Shown: positions 1 to 7,706 of the stretch, in pieces
How positions within the stretch are numbered: position 1 is the first letter of the stretch
Layout: each line of letters opens with the position of its first letter
DNA from: Anaerosolibacter sp.
Lineage (GTDB): Bacteria > Bacillota > Clostridia > Peptostreptococcales > Thermotaleaceae
Direction: 5' to 3'
Length of the DNA stretch: 64,000 nt
Assembly: GCF_029240175.1 (NCBI RefSeq)
Contig: NZ_JARBTM010000001.1
Span: 186,001-250,000 of the forward strand
The notes under the pieces: model-generated
Databases searched by the model: none
What the model was told of the DNA's origin: nothing
Seen by the model: only the letters and a program-made list of their open reading frames with translations
Translations under genes and position numbers: made by a program

Positions 1-42
1 TAATAGTAGTCTTTCTAACTTAAAAGAAAAGAGGTGATATAC

Positions 43-279
43 ATGACAAAACGACCAATGGTACCTGAAGCTAGAGCCGCGCTCAATGAATTCAAAGCAG
101 AAATCGCAGGAGAACTCCATATGGATATGACCAACAAAACCTTTGGCGGTGAAATCACATCTCGACAAGCAGGCCAAATGGGTGGACAGCTTGGTGGTGA
201 AATGACCAAGAGACTGGTTGAAAACGCATCAAATGGCATGGTTTATACAAACGATCAACTCCCTCAAGACCTAGATTAA
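43..279 (+). CDS. Alpha/beta-type small acid-soluble spore protein (SASP)
   Basis: A 78-residue protein of the SASP family, which coats and protects DNA in the dormant spore and is degraded on germination. It shows the family core: a helix with EIAGEL (around residues 26-31), matching the germination-protease recognition region EIASE, and a Gly-rich stretch with MGGQLGGEMTKRLVE (about residues 46-60). The ATG at 43 is chosen because GAGGTGAT lies just upstream; a GTG at 34 is part of that ribosome binding site. A 28-bp hairpin follows directly. In this family expression is usually by sigma-G in the forespore; too little upstream sequence is present to check. Confidence 0.93.
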   Translation: MTKRPMVPEARAALNEFKAEIAGELHMDMTNKTFGGEITSRQAGQMGGQLGGEMTKRLVENASNGMVYTNDQLPQDLD

Positions 280-338
280 TATTTTTTTACGATAAAACGG
301 ACATATACGGTATGTCCGTTTTATCGTAAAAAAATATT
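278..338. terminator. Long perfect hairpin terminator after the SASP gene
   Basis: A 28-bp perfect inverted repeat (278-305 with 311-338) with a 5-nt loop, starting in the SASP stop codon region. T and A runs lie at both ends of the stem. It should end the SASP transcript; it is symmetrical and could work both ways. Confidence 0.8.
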
Positions 339-411
339 TTTATAACAATATGAAACTTTTTCCTATTTTTTACGTCTATATATATAGGGGAACCAATCGG
401 GGGGTAAAATC

Positions 412-828
412 ATGAAGAAGATACTGCTATTTTTTGTGCTAAGCGCCGTTTGTGTGTTTGGGCTCATAGGCTGCGATGAAGATGAATTGACCAGCAGCAT
501 GAAGGATTTTAAAATTATCTATGATGTGGATCAGCTCGACCCTGATGTGCAGGAATGGATTGAAGCTACCCAAGAAAGTACAGGTATTTATAAGAATCAA
601 TTTAGCTGTGGTAATTTCATCCTTATTAGTTTAGGAGATCATCATGATCACTTGATAAAAAATATTGAAGTTAAGAAAGATAATTATGGCTACATCTTTA
701 ATATCACTTTGAAAGAATCTAGCAGCGATCGACAGTTATTGGATCGTATGCTGATTTCTCCTATCGTCTTAGAAGCTGATGCTGATGATGGTAGCACCAG
801 ATATGATGTAAAAGTAATTTATCAATAA
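412..828 (+). CDS. Small predicted lipoprotein of unknown function
   Basis: 138 residues beginning with a lipoprotein signal peptide: KK, a hydrophobic stretch and the lipobox LIGC, with the acylated Cys near residue 21, followed by acidic residues (DEDE). The mature part is about 115 residues of mixed polar sequence with no domain I recognise. The ribosome binding site GGGGGG lies 7 nt before the ATG. It is a single-gene unit between two strong hairpins. Function unknown; surface location is inferred from the signal peptide. Confidence 0.7.
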   Translation: MKKILLFFVLSAVCVFGLIGCDEDELTSSMKDFKIIYDVDQLDPDVQEWIEATQESTGIYKNQFSCGNFILISLGDHHDHLIKNIEVKKDNYGYIFNITLKESSSDRQLLDRMLISPIVLEADADDGSTRYDVKVIYQ

Positions 829-854
829 ACATGCCTCCTTTACTACATATATAT

Positions 855-906
855 GATATAACAGAAGCATGTCAGCGTATCTAAGCTGACATGCTTTTGT
901 TATATC
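855..906. terminator. Bidirectional terminator between convergent genes
   Basis: A 22-bp stem (855-876 with 885-906, one G-T wobble) with an 8-nt loop. Its right arm reaches into the stop codon of the minus-strand gene ending at 900, so both convergent transcripts can use it. Confidence 0.75.
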
Positions 907-1409
907 AATTCGCTGATTTTCTTTGTTGTCTTTAGCTTCCATTTCCCCTTTTCCCATATAAATAATAAATCTTCCACCTCTTTCCCATGAAGGGTTTCCT
1001 CGTTATCCTTTTCCAAAGAGTACACCTTTAATGCACGAACCCATATGCCATCTGATGTGGGATAATAAATATCTACCTTATAATTCAAATGTTGGTATCT
1101 GTATTCATTCCATTCATACTGCAAGGAATCTTTTAGCAGATCATAGTCTCTCGTTTTATCGTCCCTATATACTGATGCAATATTCTTCATATATCCATTT
1201 AAATTCTTCTTCAGTATGTTGTCTTTCTGCTCTTCAAGTACGTTCCATATGTCTTTCTTAATCTTCATAAAATAAGCTTCATCTTGGTTGGCCTTAAGAT
1301 ACATATCAGCCAACTGATCCTGGTCAGGATAAAGGCTTTGAATATCCATGTTCATAGCAAGAGCGATTAAGAGAATAATGGTGGTTATTAATAAGTAGAA
1401 TTTTTTCAT
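900..1409 (-). CDS. Membrane-anchored or secreted protein of unknown function
   Basis: 169 residues. An N-terminal hydrophobic segment (about residues 5-20) acts as signal anchor or signal peptide; no lipobox is visible. The rest is charged, and the C-terminal half (VRALKVYSLEK, then LLFIWEKGKWKLKTTKK) resembles the beta-strand end of NTF2/SnoaL-like folds; this is only a resemblance. The ATG at 1409 is chosen over a TTG 24 nt upstream because AAAGGAAAAC precedes it. It lies in tandem with the next minus-strand gene, separated by a hairpin. Function unknown. Confidence 0.6.
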   Translation of the reverse strand: MKKFYLLITTIILLIALAMNMDIQSLYPDQDQLADMYLKANQDEAYFMKIKKDIWNVLEEQKDNILKKNLNGYMKNIASVYRDDKTRDYDLLKDSLQYEWNEYRYQHLNYKVDIYYPTSDGIWVRALKVYSLEKDNEETLHGKEVEDLLFIWEKGKWKLKTTKKISELI

Positions 1410-1435
1410 AAAGTTTTCCTTTCTATTTAACAATA

Positions 1436-1467
1436 AAAGCTATAGAAGATCATTCTTCTATAGCTTT
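1436..1467 (-). terminator. Hairpin terminator of the 1485-1910 gene
   Basis: Perfect 14-bp stem (1436-1449 with 1454-1467), 4-nt loop, followed on the minus strand by TTTTATTG. It lies directly after the stop codon of the upstream gene. Confidence 0.65.
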
Positions 1468-1484
1468 CCTCAAAAGGCAAATAT

Positions 1485-1910
1485 TTAGTCTCCTACAACC
1501 GTAATCAATCGATTCCCTACATCTCTTAGCTTTAGCTCTCCAAGGGATTCAAAGGAAATGACCAAAATTGTCTTGATTACTCCTTCATCCTCATCATACT
1601 CAAAAGCATAATAATAGGCCAATAAATCTTCTGGCAATACTTCTTCAATCTCTACTGCATATTCATCGGCTTTGTTCATCAGCTCTGAAATAAAGGCTTC
1701 CTCATCTTCATCGATGTCCAATTCCAATTCTTCTTCCTCTAAATCCTTTTTTAATGCTTCTGCATCACATTGTAAAATAAAAGCCAATACATCCTCCCGC
1801 TTTGTTCGGGAAGAAATGTCCATGGTTACATCAAACTCTGTATTATCCTTAATCAGCTTAGATAATTCATCAAATGTATATTGCTTTTTTCCCTCTCGAA
1901 TATCACTCAT
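1485..1910 (-). CDS. Acidic protein of unknown function
   Basis: 141 residues, strongly acidic in the middle (LEEEELELDIDEDEEAF). No signal peptide or membrane segment, so probably cytosolic. The start at 1910 (MSDIREGKKQ) is chosen because GAGGGATG lies upstream; an upstream extension of 35 codons has no ribosome binding site. No domain recognised. It ends with a run of beta-like hydrophobic residues (IKTILVISFESLGEL). Function unknown. Confidence 0.6.
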   Translation of the reverse strand: MSDIREGKKQYTFDELSKLIKDNTEFDVTMDISSRTKREDVLAFILQCDAEALKKDLEEEELELDIDEDEEAFISELMNKADEYAVEIEEVLPEDLLAYYYAFEYDEDEGVIKTILVISFESLGELKLRDVGNRLITVVGD

Positions 1911-2051
1911 ATAACATCCCTCATCTTTCGTATATTTTAAGAAACTGAAATTCTTCCATCTCCAGCGATTTAATAAATTGTACCATATTCTCAGATCCAT
2001 AACAATTATAACCAAAATAATTTTGCTATATGCCTCTCCCCACTGCCTTTT

Positions 2052-3077
2052 CTATGTAAAATAATGAATGTGGCCATTTGGGAAGTGCTTCACAATCAGG
2101 TCCGAAATAAATGACTTCATTTCCCGGGCATCATCCTTTGGATAAACATACTTGGTACGCCCATATTTTCCAAACTTTAACACTCTCTTTTTTTCGTCCA
2201 TGTCGAGCTTAGTATTTGGGTATCTTTCTAGGATAATCTGTTTCGCATTATTGGTATATCGATGTTGAATCAACTCAAAGGTGATATGGCTTTTCTTCTT
2301 GAAAGCAAGGTTCTGTCCCATGGTTTCTATAAGTTCTGTATACCCTTCTCTCCAGTTTTCATGCAGAATAATTGGCGCGATAATAAACCCTAGGGGATAA
2401 CCTGCTTCTGCCACCTTCCCAGCTCCCTCCAATCGCTCTGAAAGAGAATGGGTATTGTGTTCAAATTGATGTATAACATAGGGAGAATTCACTGAAAAAC
2501 GAAATCTCGTATTGCCATTATGCTTTGCATCAAGCAAAGAGTCTACATTTGAAAATTTAGTAACCACCCGGAGCTTGCCTTTCTTTAATTGCCCAAAATG
2601 CTCAATGGTTTCCTTCAAAGCCCCTGAAATGTGCTCTATGCCTAATGGGTCTCCAGTGCTGGCTGCCTCAAATACTGTAGTCTCTGGAAGTCTTTCTTCA
2701 ATATATCGGTCAATGGTCTGAAAAGTCTCTTCAAGATTCACATACACCCTTACGTATGGCTTCTTTCCTTGGGTTGTATATAGATAGCAATACTCGCAGC
2801 TGCCAGGACAATTGGTCATCAAAGAAAACTGAAAGTGCGCTGAGGGTTTGCATACATCCAGTTTTAAACTCTTCTTCGTCCCTACCACCAAGGTTTTTTT
2901 TGCATTCGCGAATCTAGCCTTTTCTGTTTCCCCAGGGATGTCCCTTACTTGATTATGAGACGTTGTTTTCAAAATTGGAATCTGATGTTCCCTGCAAAAC
3001 TTTAGAATTCGTTCCCCCATAGGATATTCCATAGCCGCTGGTTCAAAATAAACCCGGTCAGGTATCCATAGCTTCAT
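2052..3077 (-). CDS. splB: Spore photoproduct lyase (radical SAM DNA repair enzyme)
   Basis: 341 residues, almost the length of B. subtilis SplB (342). The enzyme directly reverses the UV lesion 5-thyminyl-5,6-dihydrothymine in germinating spores using S-adenosylmethionine. The radical SAM cluster motif CPGSCEYC has Cys90, Cys94 and Cys97. Family blocks TTSHNQVRDIPG, AKHNGNTRFRFS, AGYPLGFIIAPI and ITFELIQHR are all present. The hydrogen-donor Cys141 of B. subtilis (in EASCTSD) is Ser140 here (EAASTGD), while a Cys occurs at 76 (LDVCKPSA); see findings. The ATG at 3077 is preceded by GAGAGGTG; a GTG at 3086 lies within that site. A monocistronic unit; no B. subtilis-like splA neighbour. Confidence 0.95.
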   Translation of the reverse strand: MKLWIPDRVYFEPAAMEYPMGERILKFCREHQIPILKTTSHNQVRDIPGETEKARFANAKKTLVVGTKKSLKLDVCKPSAHFQFSLMTNCPGSCEYCYLYTTQGKKPYVRVYVNLEETFQTIDRYIEERLPETTVFEAASTGDPLGIEHISGALKETIEHFGQLKKGKLRVVTKFSNVDSLLDAKHNGNTRFRFSVNSPYVIHQFEHNTHSLSERLEGAGKVAEAGYPLGFIIAPIILHENWREGYTELIETMGQNLAFKKKSHITFELIQHRYTNNAKQIILERYPNTKLDMDEKKRVLKFGKYGRTKYVYPKDDAREMKSFISDLIVKHFPNGHIHYFT

Positions 3078-3399
3078 CTTGATCACCTCTCTACATATCT
3101 TTCATATCTAGGCTTATCCGTTCTCGTCCTATTTATACAAAGAAAAAGACAGCTCGATAAGCTGCCTCTTCCTTTGATGAGTTGTGGGTGGGAATAAGGT
3201 GTATTTAAAAGTCATTTGACTTTTAAATCGAATGTACTTTTCTAATGTCATTATTTCCAACCCTATACATTTTATACATAGTTTTTTGAATTTTATGTAA
3301 TATCTTTTTTATGTCGATTATTGTCTGATTAGATATATATTATAATGGGTATACACCAATCGTGCATAAACGACTCTCATTCCTTAAGGAGGACAACAT
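3078..3399. other. Intergenic region between divergent splB and H-NOX chemoreceptor genes
   Basis: No gene seen. It holds an imperfect hairpin near 3140-3172 (fully paired only in minus-strand RNA, using G-U pairs), a perfect 12+12 palindrome at 3203-3228 (ATTTAAAAGTCA with its complement), and a TATAAT at about 3342-3347 with a weak upstream TTATTG that could serve the plus-strand gene. The palindrome could be an operator; unproven. Confidence 0.4.
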
Positions 3400-5214
3400 A
3401 TGAAGGGTACAGTGGTATCTACATGGATCAAAAGCTTGGAAAAACTCTACGGTAAACCAACCGTTGAAAAGGCTGGACGAAGCATTGGCTGGGAAGTAGA
3501 CCGGGTTATTACGCCTTTAGAGGATATTCCTGATCATGAATCTAAAGCCCTTATAGATGCAGTAGCGAAAATTGTCAGCAAATCACCTGGTGAAGTTTGG
3601 AGAGAAATCGGCCGAAGCAATATTGAGACCTTTCGTACCTGGTTTCCCTCTTATTTTGAAAGATTTAGTTTAAAAGGCTTTCTTATGATGATGGATGATG
3701 TGCACGCTCAGCTGACCAAGATGATTAAGGGAGCAAAACCACCTAGGTTGATTGCTACGGAAATTGCAGAAAAAGAAATTGAAATTCTCTATGAATCAAA
3801 GCGGGGAATGTTCGATTACTTCCTAGGATTACTCGAGGGCAGCGCTCGATTCTTCCAAGAGAAGATTGAAACAGAAATTCTTGAAAAAGGTACATACCCT
3901 GATGGAAGGGCTTATTTAAGGATAAAAATCAAATTAGAGAAGGATACCCGTCATGTCACCAACTATCCTGTCAATCGTATACTCTCTTTTGGTTTTGTCA
4001 GGAGCATACCTTTTAAAATTGCTGCTGCTGTTACTTTGATCTCTACAGTCATTCCTTTCATCAAAATCGGCACCAATCCCATGGTAAACATCGTTTTGAT
4101 CCTAGGATTTGTGTTTGCTGCAACCTTGGCCGTCAGTACCCTATTGCTCTCACCTATTCGTTCCATCAAAGGCGAATTGGATATGTTATCTGACTTAGAT
4201 TTTGCAAACAGCTCACAAATCAAAACAGGAGATCATTTCGAAGATTACCTGAATCAAATCAATGATATGAAAACAAAGGTAAAGAAAGACTTCCTATTCC
4301 TTAAAGGCGGTACCGATGATATGTATAATTTCACCATGAAGTTTTCAGAGATCGCCCAGGAGATGAAAGGGGTATCCGATGGTATTTCCGATTTGGTACA
4401 GGAGGTTGCCGGCGGTGCCATGCATCAAGCAGAAGAAACAGAACGCTCTGTTTATATATTAAATGATAATATTGATAACTTGAATAAGCTGGCGGAACAA
4501 GAGGCTGGCAGCAAGAAACAGCTTGAAGAGGCTGTAGACGATATTCGCACCTCCTTCCAAGAAATCCAAGGTGTAGCAGCAATGCTCCTCCACATGAAGG
4601 ATGATTTTGCAAAGGTAAATGCCCAAGGTGATGATTTATCCAAACGGGCTCAAGATATCATAGATATTGTCACAACCGTAGAACAAATATCGGATCAGAC
4701 CAATTTGCTTGCTTTAAACGCTGCCATCGAAGCTGCCCGTGCTGGTGAAATGGGCAAAGGGTTCACCGTGGTAGCTGAGGAAATCAGAAAATTGGCTGAG
4801 AACTCTAAGGATGCTGTAAAAACCATCAATCAAAGCCTTCAAATTTTCACATCTGATGTTAAGGGAATGGTTGAGCAGGTAACAAATCAATTCCATCGTC
4901 TGGAAGATAGCAATAAAACCTTGGCTGCTGTCGCTTCCGATAATGAAAAGGCAACCAATGAAATCACCCTTGTGTCCAATCAAATTGTGCATCTGGTGGA
5001 GACTTTGTCCCTTGAAACCAAAAAGATTTCTGATGTCTTCCAAAACATCCACTCCCTGGCTGCCATTGCCCAACAAAACTCCGCTGCAACCCAGGAAATG
5101 AGCGCCAATGTGATCCAGTACTCCAATCGAATCAAGGACTTGACAGATTACATCCAGCAACTGGAAAGCTTAACCAGCAATTTAAAAATTGAACTCAAAA
5201 AATACAAAATATAA
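3400..5214 (+). CDS. H-NOX heme sensor fused to a methyl-accepting chemotaxis protein
   Basis: 604 residues. Residues 1-185 form an H-NOX domain that binds heme; proximal His102 (DVHAQLTKM), Pro115 and the YxSxR motif (Tyr131, Ser133, Arg135) are present. Two membrane segments follow (about 204-222 and 229-250) with only a short loop, so there is no extracellular sensor domain. Residues 320-604 are the coiled-coil signalling domain with the conserved tip ([18 protein letters not shown]). The architecture and many residues match Tar4H of Thermoanaerobacter tengcongensis (from memory). Distal-pocket Trp9, Asn74 and Tyr140, which stabilise bound O2 there, are kept. Role inferred: oxygen or NO taxis via CheA/CheW. 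Ribosome binding site AAGGAGG, 8 nt before the ATG. Monocistronic. Confidence 0.95.
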   Translation: MKGTVVSTWIKSLEKLYGKPTVEKAGRSIGWEVDRVITPLEDIPDHESKALIDAVAKIVSKSPGEVWREIGRSNIETFRTWFPSYFERFSLKGFLMMMDDVHAQLTKMIKGAKPPRLIATEIAEKEIEILYESKRGMFDYFLGLLEGSARFFQEKIETEILEKGTYPDGRAYLRIKIKLEKDTRHVTNYPVNRILSFGFVRSIPFKIAAAVTLISTVIPFIKIGTNPMVNIVLILGFVFAATLAVSTLLLSPIRSIKGELDMLSDLDFANSSQIKTGDHFEDYLNQINDMKTKVKKDFLFLKGGTDDMYNFTMKFSEIAQEMKGVSDGISDLVQEVAGGAMHQAEETERSVYILNDNIDNLNKLAEQEAGSKKQLEEAVDDIRTSFQEIQGVAAMLLHMKDDFAKVNAQGDDLSKRAQDIIDIVTTVEQISDQTNLLALNAAIEAARAGEMGKGFTVVAEEIRKLAENSKDAVKTINQSLQIFTSDVKGMVEQVTNQFHRLEDSNKTLAAVASDNEKATNEITLVSNQIVHLVETLSLETKKISDVFQNIHSLAAIAQQNSAATQEMSANVIQYSNRIKDLTDYIQQLESLTSNLKIELKKYKI

Positions 5215-5240
5215 GTGCAGAAATTCTGCACTTTTTTCTT
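5213..5240 (+). terminator. Rho-independent terminator of the chemoreceptor gene
   Basis: 9-bp stem (5213-5221 with 5225-5233), 3-nt loop, followed by TTTTCTTTTCC. It overlaps the stop codon. Confidence 0.85.
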
Positions 5241-5332
5241 TTCCTCTCTTTCCATTATGTGTTATGGAACCATGATCTGCACAATTCATGTTTCATTGGA
5301 AGTCGGAAATAATACTATTGAGGTGATAAAAC

Positions 5333-6067
5333 ATGAAAAAATTATTTAGTATCTTGATTGTATGCGTTCTGATTTTCACTGCTTGTGCACCAGCACAGCA
5401 GAAACCAATGATTACACCAAAAGCCTCCTCCATCTTTCGAAAAGGAAATGTGGAAAAAATTCGGATTATTGCCAATCAGGCACCCTTGAGAACTGGACAT
5501 TCAGCGGAATACCCAATTATCAGGCAGCTGCCAAAAGACAACACCTACAACGTTCTTCGAGATGCTGAGGATTGGTATGTGGTAGAAACCGATGATGGCC
5601 AAGTAGGCGCTGTGGAAGCCAAACAAGCAAAACCTCAAATTGATCCTCCATCCATGGAGGGACAACAGCAAAGTATTGCAAAGCTTACACCAAACGAAGA
5701 AGAAATGCTGCGTCTGTTAAATGGAGAAAGGGTGAAGAAGGGATTAAATCCATTAAAAGTAGATATGGAAATCACACGGGTAGCAAGGCTTAAATCTCAA
5801 GATATGATCGACAATAGTTATTTTAGCCATAATTCGCCTACCTACGGAAGCCCCTTTGATATGATGAAGCAATATGGGATCAAATACATTTATGCAGGGG
5901 AAAACCTTGCTGGAAATCCATCCATCGCCAATGCCCATACATCCCTTATGAATTCCCAGGGCCATCGGGAGAATATCCTAAATCCTAACTTTACCCACAT
6001 TGGCATCGGCGTTAAGGAAGGGGGCCAATATGGCAAGATGTGCACCCAAATGTTTGTAGGCAGATAA
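5333..6067 (+). CDS. Lipoprotein with SH3b and CAP/SCP domains (YkwD-like)
   Basis: 244 residues. A lipoprotein signal peptide ends in the lipobox FTAC (Cys about residue 18). Residues 38-100 resemble a bacterial SH3 domain (LRTGHSAEYPIIRQL, WYVVETDDGQVG), likely a wall-binding module. Residues about 120-244 are a CAP (cysteine-rich secretory/PR-1) domain with YFSHNSPTYG, AGENLAG and GHRENILNPNFTHIGIGV; the family His and Glu residues are present. In spore formers such proteins are often found in the spore coat or envelope. Exact activity unknown. GAGGTGAT precedes the ATG. Co-transcribed with the next gene, 18 bp downstream. Confidence 0.85.
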   Translation: MKKLFSILIVCVLIFTACAPAQQKPMITPKASSIFRKGNVEKIRIIANQAPLRTGHSAEYPIIRQLPKDNTYNVLRDAEDWYVVETDDGQVGAVEAKQAKPQIDPPSMEGQQQSIAKLTPNEEEMLRLLNGERVKKGLNPLKVDMEITRVARLKSQDMIDNSYFSHNSPTYGSPFDMMKQYGIKYIYAGENLAGNPSIANAHTSLMNSQGHRENILNPNFTHIGIGVKEGGQYGKMCTQMFVGR

Positions 6068-6085
6068 TGAGAAAGGAGTTATACC

Positions 6086-6427
6086 ATGCAGCATGAAATC
6101 GATAGTCACAAGCATCATAACAATCTGCTAAAAACTGTAGAAGGAACCGCTTGGATTTTATGCGATGCCCTGAAAACCATGGCCCATCACAATATCATTC
6201 CTGATGAAGATGCTTCTACGAAACCCGCAACCAAACTGGCCCAGCACATAGCTGAAATATTCGAAGTCATCTCTGAGTGTGAGGAGCCCAATGTAATCGA
6301 CTATACGGCCGATAAAATGCTACAGTTTGCAGGGAACGAACAGGATCAGCTGGTTCAATATATTGAGAAGTACATGGGAGATAATCCTTTGGCTGAACGA
6401 ATCTTACAAAACAAACAGAACAATTAA
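6086..6427 (+). CDS. Conserved-looking cytosolic protein of unknown function
   Basis: 113 residues, no signal peptide, His-rich N-terminus (HEIDSHKHHNN) and predicted helices throughout. It has AAAGGAGT before the ATG and starts 18 bp after the CAP lipoprotein gene, so it is probably the second gene of that operon. No domain recognised. Confidence 0.6.
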   Translation: MQHEIDSHKHHNNLLKTVEGTAWILCDALKTMAHHNIIPDEDASTKPATKLAQHIAEIFEVISECEEPNVIDYTADKMLQFAGNEQDQLVQYIEKYMGDNPLAERILQNKQNN

Positions 6428-6464
6428 CAGAAAAAGCCCGATTACTGGGCTTTTTCTGTTAATT
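6422..6464. terminator. 18-bp bidirectional terminator hairpin
   Basis: Perfect stem 6422-6439 with 6447-6464, loop of 7 nt. It covers the stop codon of the plus gene and the last codons (ELTEKAQ-stop) of the minus gene ending at 6442, with internal A/T5 runs for both directions. Confidence 0.8.
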
Positions 6465-7695
6465 CTTTCTTTTTAATTTTCGCGCCTTCCGTCAATGTCT
6501 CATCGGGTGATAGGATTACCTGTTCACCTTCCTTCAGACCATCAACAACTTCTACTCTGTCTTCACTGTCAATGCCCTTTTCAATTTTTCGCAGAGATGC
6601 TGCTCCATTGTTGTTTATAAATACATGATCCGCTCCTTGATATTCAAAAACGGCGTTCTCTGGAATCCAAAGAACATTGGGCTTTGTCAAAGTGACGATG
6701 CGGATATCCATATCATAATCTGGCCTTAATTTCAGTTTTGTCTGGGGTAAATTGATTTCTACTTTCACTCGTTTTTGCTCAATTCCTAAATCTGAAACCT
6801 TGCTAAAGGCTTTTGGATGAATTTTTTTCACTGTTCCCTTTACTTCTTCAATATTTAAATCCTCATTCCAAATAACGACAGAACCGCCTTCCTTTACATC
6901 GCCGATTTCACTTACTAACACATCACTCTCAATATATACATCGGTACTGTTTCCAATCTCGAAGACTGGCATTCCAGTCTGTATATAAGTACCCGTCTGA
7001 ATCTCCTTTGACATGATCATACCATCCTGAGGTGCCTTGATGATAAAGTTCATTTTCCTTTGATCTAACAGGTCTATTTGGGCTTGCACTTGGCTGATTC
7101 TTGCTTCAAACTCCTTTTTTTGCTGGGCAGAGATGCCCTTCTTCGCTATTTCTAAATCACTTTTAGCACTTTCCAAGGCTGCTTCTTCAAGTTCCAGTTT
7201 TGCTGAATCGCCCTTATACGACTCATAGCTTATCGCCCCTGCTTCATAAAGTTTTTTGCTGTTGTCGGCAGTCCGTTTTGCTTCTTCAAAATTGATTTCA
7301 GCAGTTTTTACTGCCAACTGAGCTTTTTTTATGGCTTCTCCGTCACTGGGTTTTAGGGCTTCTTGATATTGTGCTGCCGCAGCCTCTTTTTCCGCTTGTA
7401 GTCCTGCCAGCTGAATAGCCATTTCTTTTTCATCCAACTTAGCTAACACGTCTCCTGCCTTTACCAAATCCCCTACGTTTACAAAAAGCTCTACGACCTT
7501 TCCTGTTTCTAAAGCATAAATAGTGGTTTGTTGTTCCATTTTTACAGTGCCCACTTCTTCAATATACTTTTCAAGGGTCCCTGTTTCCACTTTGAAAGTT
7601 TCTACTTCTACCGCTTGATTCCTACCCACTGCAAAAAATACAATCCCTACGATGACTATAACCGCTAAGGCAATCCATTTGATTTTCTTCTTCAT
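6442..7695 (-). CDS. Efflux periplasmic-adaptor-like (HlyD/MacA) subunit
   Basis: 417 residues. One N-terminal membrane anchor (about residues 4-22), then a lipoyl/barrel-sandwich half, a long coiled coil (about residues 85-205, Ala/Glu/Lys rich), the second lipoyl half (FIIKAPQDGMIMSKEIQTG) and beta-barrel domains. This is the membrane-fusion partner of MacB-type ABC exporters; in Gram-positives it extends outside the membrane. The second ATG (7695) suits the AGGGGGA site better than the first (7701). Last gene of a TetR-ATPase-permease-adaptor operon, 11 bp after the permease. Substrate unknown. Confidence 0.88.
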   Translation of the reverse strand: MKKKIKWIALAVIVIVGIVFFAVGRNQAVEVETFKVETGTLEKYIEEVGTVKMEQQTTIYALETGKVVELFVNVGDLVKAGDVLAKLDEKEMAIQLAGLQAEKEAAAAQYQEALKPSDGEAIKKAQLAVKTAEINFEEAKRTADNSKKLYEAGAISYESYKGDSAKLELEEAALESAKSDLEIAKKGISAQQKKEFEARISQVQAQIDLLDQRKMNFIIKAPQDGMIMSKEIQTGTYIQTGMPVFEIGNSTDVYIESDVLVSEIGDVKEGGSVVIWNEDLNIEEVKGTVKKIHPKAFSKVSDLGIEQKRVKVEINLPQTKLKLRPDYDMDIRIVTLTKPNVLWIPENAVFEYQGADHVFINNNGAASLRKIEKGIDSEDRVEVVDGLKEGEQVILSPDETLTEGAKIKKKELTEKAQ

Positions 7696-7706
7696 CTTCA
7701 TTCCCC

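Noticed and set aside
4714-5160. 148-residue minus-strand frame inside the chemoreceptor gene
   Set aside because: Antisense shadow of the strongly conserved signalling domain.
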